From the NCBI GenBank assembly GCA_035546535.1, contig DASZWQ010000017.1, positions 1 to 64,000 on the forward strand: DNA of 64,000 bases, in the 5' to 3' direction. Origin of the DNA: Pirellulales bacterium. GTDB taxonomy: Bacteria > Planctomycetota > Planctomycetia > Pirellulales > JACPPG01. A program made the position numbers and the translations under genes. This document shows, one piece after another, positions 60,537 to 64,000 of this stretch; position 1 is the stretch's first letter; each line of letters opens with the position of its first letter. The notes below the pieces were generated by a model. It saw only the letters and a program-made list of their open reading frames with translations. It was not told the origin of the DNA and ran no database searches.

Positions 60537-61700
60537 ATGCGTTTGCGCCACACGATTCTCAGTTGTGCTGCGATTGTCGGCGTAATGGTTGGCGCCAAGG
60601 CGACTCACGCGCAAACGGTCGAGGCGCAGACGGTCGCGGCTTCCCTCGAAGTGCTGCAAAGCTTCACGGATTTGCGCGCGACGTCGATACCGCGCTCGAT
60701 GCTGGCCGACGCTCAGGCGATTGCCATCATTCCCAACGTCGTCAAAGGTGGTTTCATTATCGCCGGCCGATTCGGTCGCGGCGTGGTCCTGGTGCGCGAC
60801 CCCAGCGGCGCGTGGCGCGCTCCGTTGTTTATGACGTTCACCGGCGGCAGCGTCGGCTGGCAGGTCGGCCTGCAATCGACCGATGTCGTGCTGGTGTTCA
60901 AGAATCGCAAAGGGCCGGACACGATCCTCAACGGGAGCGAATTCACACTCGGCGCCGATGCCTCGGTCGCCGCTGGGCCGGTCGGGCGGCAAACTTCGGC
61001 CGGAACGGATCTCAAGCTAAGCGCCGAGGTCTATAGCTATTCGCGAGCCCGTGGGTTGTTCGCCGGGGTCGCCTTGGATGGCTCGGTGCTAAAAATCGAT
61101 AATCGGGCCGTGGCGGCCTACTACGCCAACGGCACGGTCGTGCCGCCGCAGGCCGAGCAGTTGGTCGAGATGGTCGCGCGGAACACGATCGGCGCGCCGC
61201 CGATCAATCCCTCCGTCATACCGGCGGTGAACATGGTGCCCGCCACGCCAACGGCCGTCGACCAGTTACGTCAAGGCCTGATCGACGCGTCACGACGTCT
61301 CGATCCGCTGGTCGATGATACGTGGCGAAACTATTTGGCGCTGCCCGTGCCGACGATGGCCAATCAGCCGGCCCCCCTTCCTGACTTGAACGCGGCGCTC
61401 GTGCGTTATGACCGCATCGCGGTCGATCCACAGTACCGCTTGCTGGCCGATCGGCCCGAGTTTCACGAGACGCACGACTTGCTCAGGCGCTACGTTTCGG
61501 CGGTCAACGCGGCCAGCGCGCCCGCCGCGGTAACAGGCGTGCCGATGCCTCCCTTGGGCAATCTCCCTCCGCCGCCTCCGGCCAACGCTCCTCCGCCGGG
61601 TGCGCCCGGTCTTGTGCCTCCGGTGGTCGTTCCTCCGGCCGCTGTGCCCCCTGCGCCCCCTTCGGCAGCGGCTCCGCAGCAGATTCTGCCTCTGCGGTAA
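60537..61700 (+). CDS. SYLF-domain (Ysc84-like) lipid-binding protein, secreted
   Basis: It has 387 residues with a signal peptide (TILSCAAIVGVMVGAKATHA, end near AQT). The SYLF domain follows: VEAQTVAASLEVLQSFTDLR, SMLADAQAIAIIPNVVKGGF, IIAGRFGRGVVLVRDPSGAW, PLFMTFTGGSVGWQVGLQST and SRARGLFAGVALDGSVLKID. SYLF proteins bind phosphoinositides in eukaryotes; bacterial roles are unknown. The C-terminal 60 residues are Pro/Ala/Val-rich (GNLPPPPPANAPPPGAPGLV), a flexible tail that may span the wall. The gene stands alone, with 293 bases upstream and 275 downstream. Confidence 0.93.
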   Translation: MRLRHTILSCAAIVGVMVGAKATHAQTVEAQTVAASLEVLQSFTDLRATSIPRSMLADAQAIAIIPNVVKGGFIIAGRFGRGVVLVRDPSGAWRAPLFMTFTGGSVGWQVGLQSTDVVLVFKNRKGPDTILNGSEFTLGADASVAAGPVGRQTSAGTDLKLSAEVYSYSRARGLFAGVALDGSVLKIDNRAVAAYYANGTVVPPQAEQLVEMVARNTIGAPPINPSVIPAVNMVPATPTAVDQLRQGLIDASRRLDPLVDDTWRNYLALPVPTMANQPAPLPDLNAALVRYDRIAVDPQYRLLADRPEFHETHDLLRRYVSAVNAASAPAAVTGVPMPPLGNLPPPPPANAPPPGAPGLVPPVVVPPAAVPPAPPSAAAPQQILPLR

Positions 61701-61975
61701 GTCTCTTCGCTCGCGTCAGCTGAATTTCGAGTCGTGCATGATTCGTTGCCCGAAATGCTCGGTTGCGCGCTTCGCGTGGCTCGCCGGCGAATCAGGGGAT
61801 TGAACGCCGCGTCGCGCGCCCTTAGTATGACGCGCTTCGGGCCGGCAAGCGGCCGCTTTCCAGCCGATTCCGGCCTGGGTATCGCTACGTGGGGGATCAT
61901 CCGCAAGGACCATCGATCGTACGTCGGCGATAAATCGCCGCGCCGTTCAACCATCAAATCGTCGAGAGCAAAATC

Positions 61976-64000
61976 ATGAGCGAAGTCGTGCATCTTGAGC
62001 GTCGTGGTGATGTGGCCCTGATTACCATCGATTCGCCGCCGGTGAATTCGCTCAGTACGCCGGTTGTCGAAGGGATCTTCTCGCGCGTGGCAGAAGCCAA
62101 CAAAGACGCGGGCATTCGCGCCATGGTCATCACCGGGGCTCGCGACAATTTCATCGCCGGCGCCGATATCACCGGCCTGCAGGCGCTGGCCGAGGGCAAG
62201 GGCAAAGTCGACTCGCAGAATATCGGCGCCCTGACCGGCAAGCTCGAAGAGTTGGAAGCCAACGCGAAGCCCGTCGTCATGGCTATCGACGGCTTTGCAC
62301 TCGGTGGCGGATTGGAAGTGGCCATGGCCGGCCACTGGCGGGTCGGTACCACGCGCTGCCGGTGCGGATTGCCCGAGCTGACGCTGGGGATCATTCCGGG
62401 CGCCGCGGGCACGCAGCGATTGCCGCGCATCGTCGGCGTGCAAAAAGCCACGGAGATGATGCTCACCTCGGTCGAAGCTCGCGGCAAAGAGGCTCTCGCC
62501 CTGGGCATCATCCAGGAGATGGTCGAGCCCGAGCGGTTGATCGATGCCGCGATTGCCGCGGCGCGCAAGCTGGCCGACGGCCAGGCGAAACCGGTTCGGG
62601 CTTCGCAGTTGAACGACAAGATCGGCACGCCCGACGAAGCGCGCATGATCATGGAAGGGGCCAAGGCGATCGGCGGCGACAAGCTGCGCAACCTGGTCCA
62701 CCCGCACCTGTGCATGGACGCTATCCTTACCGGCGTCACCGACGGCTACCAGGCGGGGCTCAAGCGCGAGGCCGAGAACTTTGCCAAGTGCCTGGCCAGC
62801 CCCCAGGCGGCCGGCATGATCCACATCTTTTTCGCGACCCGTGCTGCGCCGAAAGTTCCCGGCGTCACGGATCAAAAGTTCGAGCCCAAAGCGATTAAAC
62901 GCGTGGCCGTGCTCGGCGGCGGCACAATGGGCTCCGGCATCGCCACCTCGCTCTTGCAGTCGGGCTTCGAAGTCGTGCTCAAGGAAGTGAACGCCGAGTT
63001 CGCTGAGGCCGGGCGTGGCCGCATCCAGTCGAACCTCGAATCGCGCGTCAAGAAAGGCAAGCTCGCCCAGGACAAATACGATCAGATGATGGCCCGGCTC
63101 GCGCCGCAAATCGATTACACAGGCTTCGACAAAGTCGACATGGTGATCGAGGCCGTGATCGAGAACATTGAACTCAAGCAGGGGGTCTTCGCCGATCTGG
63201 AGAAAGCGGTGCGGCCAGATTGCATCCTGGCGTCGAACACATCGACCATCGACCTGGACGTGATCGGCGAGAAGACCAAGGCGCAAGATCGCATCCTCGG
63301 GACGCACTTTTTCTCGCCTGCCCATGTCATGCCGCTGGTCGAAGTCGTGCGCAGCAAGAAGACCAGCCCACAGGCGCTCAATTCAGCCATCAACCTGGTG
63401 AAGCAACTGAAGAAGACGCCGGTCACGGTGGGCAACTGCGTAGGCTTCCTCGTGAACCGGATATTCTTCCCGTACGGCCAGACGGCGCTCTTGCTCGTCG
63501 ATCACGGCGTCGACTTGTACCGCTTGGACAAAGCGGTCTACGACTGGGGCATGCCGATGGGCCCCTTCCGCATGTCGGATCTGGCGGGCGTTGACGTGGC
63601 GAAATTCGCCGGCGGCATCCTGGCCAAGGCCTACTCGGATCACAACTACGTCTCGACCTTGGTTGATCACCTCTTCGCGGCCAAGCGCTTCGGCGAGAAG
63701 ACCGGGCGCGGCTACTACAAGTACGAAGGCAAGAAGGCCGAGCACGATCCGGAGCTGGCTGGCTTCATCGCCAAGGCTCGGGCCGACGCAGGCAACCCAG
63801 CCGTGATGGAAGTTTCCGATAAGGATATCGTCGAGCACGTGATGTTCGGCGTGGTGAATGAGGCTTGTCGTTGCCTGGACGAGGGAATCGCCATCCGGCC
63901 GTCCGACATCGACGTGGCTTGTGTGATGGGGATGGGATTTCCCGCTTACCGCGGCGGCGTGATGAAGTGGGCCGACACGCTGGGCGCAAAATACATCTAC
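61976..64000 (+). CDS. fadJ: Bifunctional enoyl-CoA hydratase/3-hydroxyacyl-CoA dehydrogenase (3' end outside window)
   Basis: The frame starts at the ATG 61976 and stays open to the window edge, so 675 codons are visible and the stop is missing. The N-terminal hydratase part has the paired catalytic Glu residues: IDGFALGGGLEVAMAGHWRV near residue 110 and RCGLPELTLGIIPGAAGTQR near 137. The dehydrogenase part begins with the NAD strand KRVAVLGGGTMGSGIATSLL near 308, then the catalytic His in GTHFFSPAHVMPLVEV and VGNCVGFLVNRIFFPY near 490. It performs two steps of fatty-acid beta-oxidation. A thiolase partner would be expected just downstream. Confidence 0.95.
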   Translation, partial: MSEVVHLERRGDVALITIDSPPVNSLSTPVVEGIFSRVAEANKDAGIRAMVITGARDNFIAGADITGLQALAEGKGKVDSQNIGALTGKLEELEANAKPVVMAIDGFALGGGLEVAMAGHWRVGTTRCRCGLPELTLGIIPGAAGTQRLPRIVGVQKATEMMLTSVEARGKEALALGIIQEMVEPERLIDAAIAAARKLADGQAKPVRASQLNDKIGTPDEARMIMEGAKAIGGDKLRNLVHPHLCMDAILTGVTDGYQAGLKREAENFAKCLASPQAAGMIHIFFATRAAPKVPGVTDQKFEPKAIKRVAVLGGGTMGSGIATSLLQSGFEVVLKEVNAEFAEAGRGRIQSNLESRVKKGKLAQDKYDQMMARLAPQIDYTGFDKVDMVIEAVIENIELKQGVFADLEKAVRPDCILASNTSTIDLDVIGEKTKAQDRILGTHFFSPAHVMPLVEVVRSKKTSPQALNSAINLVKQLKKTPVTVGNCVGFLVNRIFFPYGQTALLLVDHGVDLYRLDKAVYDWGMPMGPFRMSDLAGVDVAKFAGGILAKAYSDHNYVSTLVDHLFAAKRFGEKTGRGYYKYEGKKAEHDPELAGFIAKARADAGNPAVMEVSDKDIVEHVMFGVVNEACRCLDEGIAIRPSDIDVACVMGMGFPAYRGGVMKWADTLGAKYIY

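Noticed and set aside
61490-63325. Long minus-strand open frame of 611 codons
   Set aside because: It lies antisense to a clear enoyl-CoA hydratase/3-hydroxyacyl-CoA dehydrogenase gene; its sequence is Arg/His/Asp-rich without any domain.
1-64000. tRNA, rRNA or CRISPR arrays
   Set aside because: No TPsiC-arm-like string in an intergenic cloverleaf context, no rRNA core sequences and no regularly spaced repeats were seen; a covariance search would be needed to exclude small RNAs.

Overview
The window reads as chromosomal DNA of a planctomycete, most likely Pirellulales-like. It is GC-rich by eye. The case rests on several protein types typical of that phylum: DUF1559 pseudopilin-like proteins, PSCyt1/PSCyt2/PSD1 'planctomycete cytochrome' proteins paired with DUF1501 proteins, ThuA and DUF1080 proteins, an ECF sigma factor coupled to a membrane Ser/Thr kinase, LEPR-type N-termini, dockerin plus PEP-CTERM ends, TIGR03067 domains, and tetrahydromethanopterin C1 genes. 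I found no rRNA, tRNA, CRISPR array, insertion sequence or prophage. Genes cover nearly all of the window on both strands in short operons.

Layout. 1-3.1 kb: the end of a secreted dockerin/PEP-CTERM protein, then pyrF, ndk and a nicotinamidase. 3.1-11 kb: four DUF1559 proteins (three with prepilin leaders, one lipoprotein-like) around a PepSY membrane protein with a His-rich insert and a Cys/His-rich membrane-anchored protein. This looks like an envelope metal-handling locus and is the best candidate for an undescribed system. 11-16.3 kb: mscL and a PSD1/DUF1501 pair. 16.4-25 kb: a secreted sedolisin with FN3 repeats, a kinase/ECF sigma pair and two secreted proteins. 25-32 kb: DUF1080, esterase and ThuA genes and a second PSD1/DUF1501 pair. 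32-41 kb: a FabZ-like protein, a glycine-rich RRM protein, a SET-domain protein, an esterase, a BlaI/BlaR1-like pair with a clear palindromic operator on its promoter, an MBL-fold nuclease, a TIM-barrel protein and uppP. 41-49 kb: a probable gene remnant, a Tat-exported Gfo/Idh/MocA protein, an FGE-fold protein without the catalytic cysteines, apbE, an SMP-30 protein, an acyl-CoA/ACP synthetase and a CPBP protease. 49-53 kb: two small membrane proteins, a STAS/HATPase partner-switch pair, then fae and mtdB. 53-64 kb: a zinc-ribbon membrane protein, a molybdopterin-fold/pentapeptide fusion, a WD40 protein, a hydrolase, a membrane protein with an overlapping winged-helix regulator behind a palindromic operator, an enoyl-CoA hydratase-like protein, a SYLF protein, and a fadJ-type gene that runs off the end.

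How the genes work together. The PSD1/DUF1501, ThuA, DUF1080, SMP-30 and Gfo/Idh/MocA genes fit a secreted polysaccharide or heme-associated degradation lifestyle. fae and mtdB place formaldehyde oxidation or detoxification here, directly behind a partner-switch pair. Three regulatory modules can be read from DNA: BlaI/BlaR1 with its operator, the winged-helix regulator with its operator, and the translationally coupled sigma/kinase pair. All functional calls come from reading motifs by eye; no database search was run.
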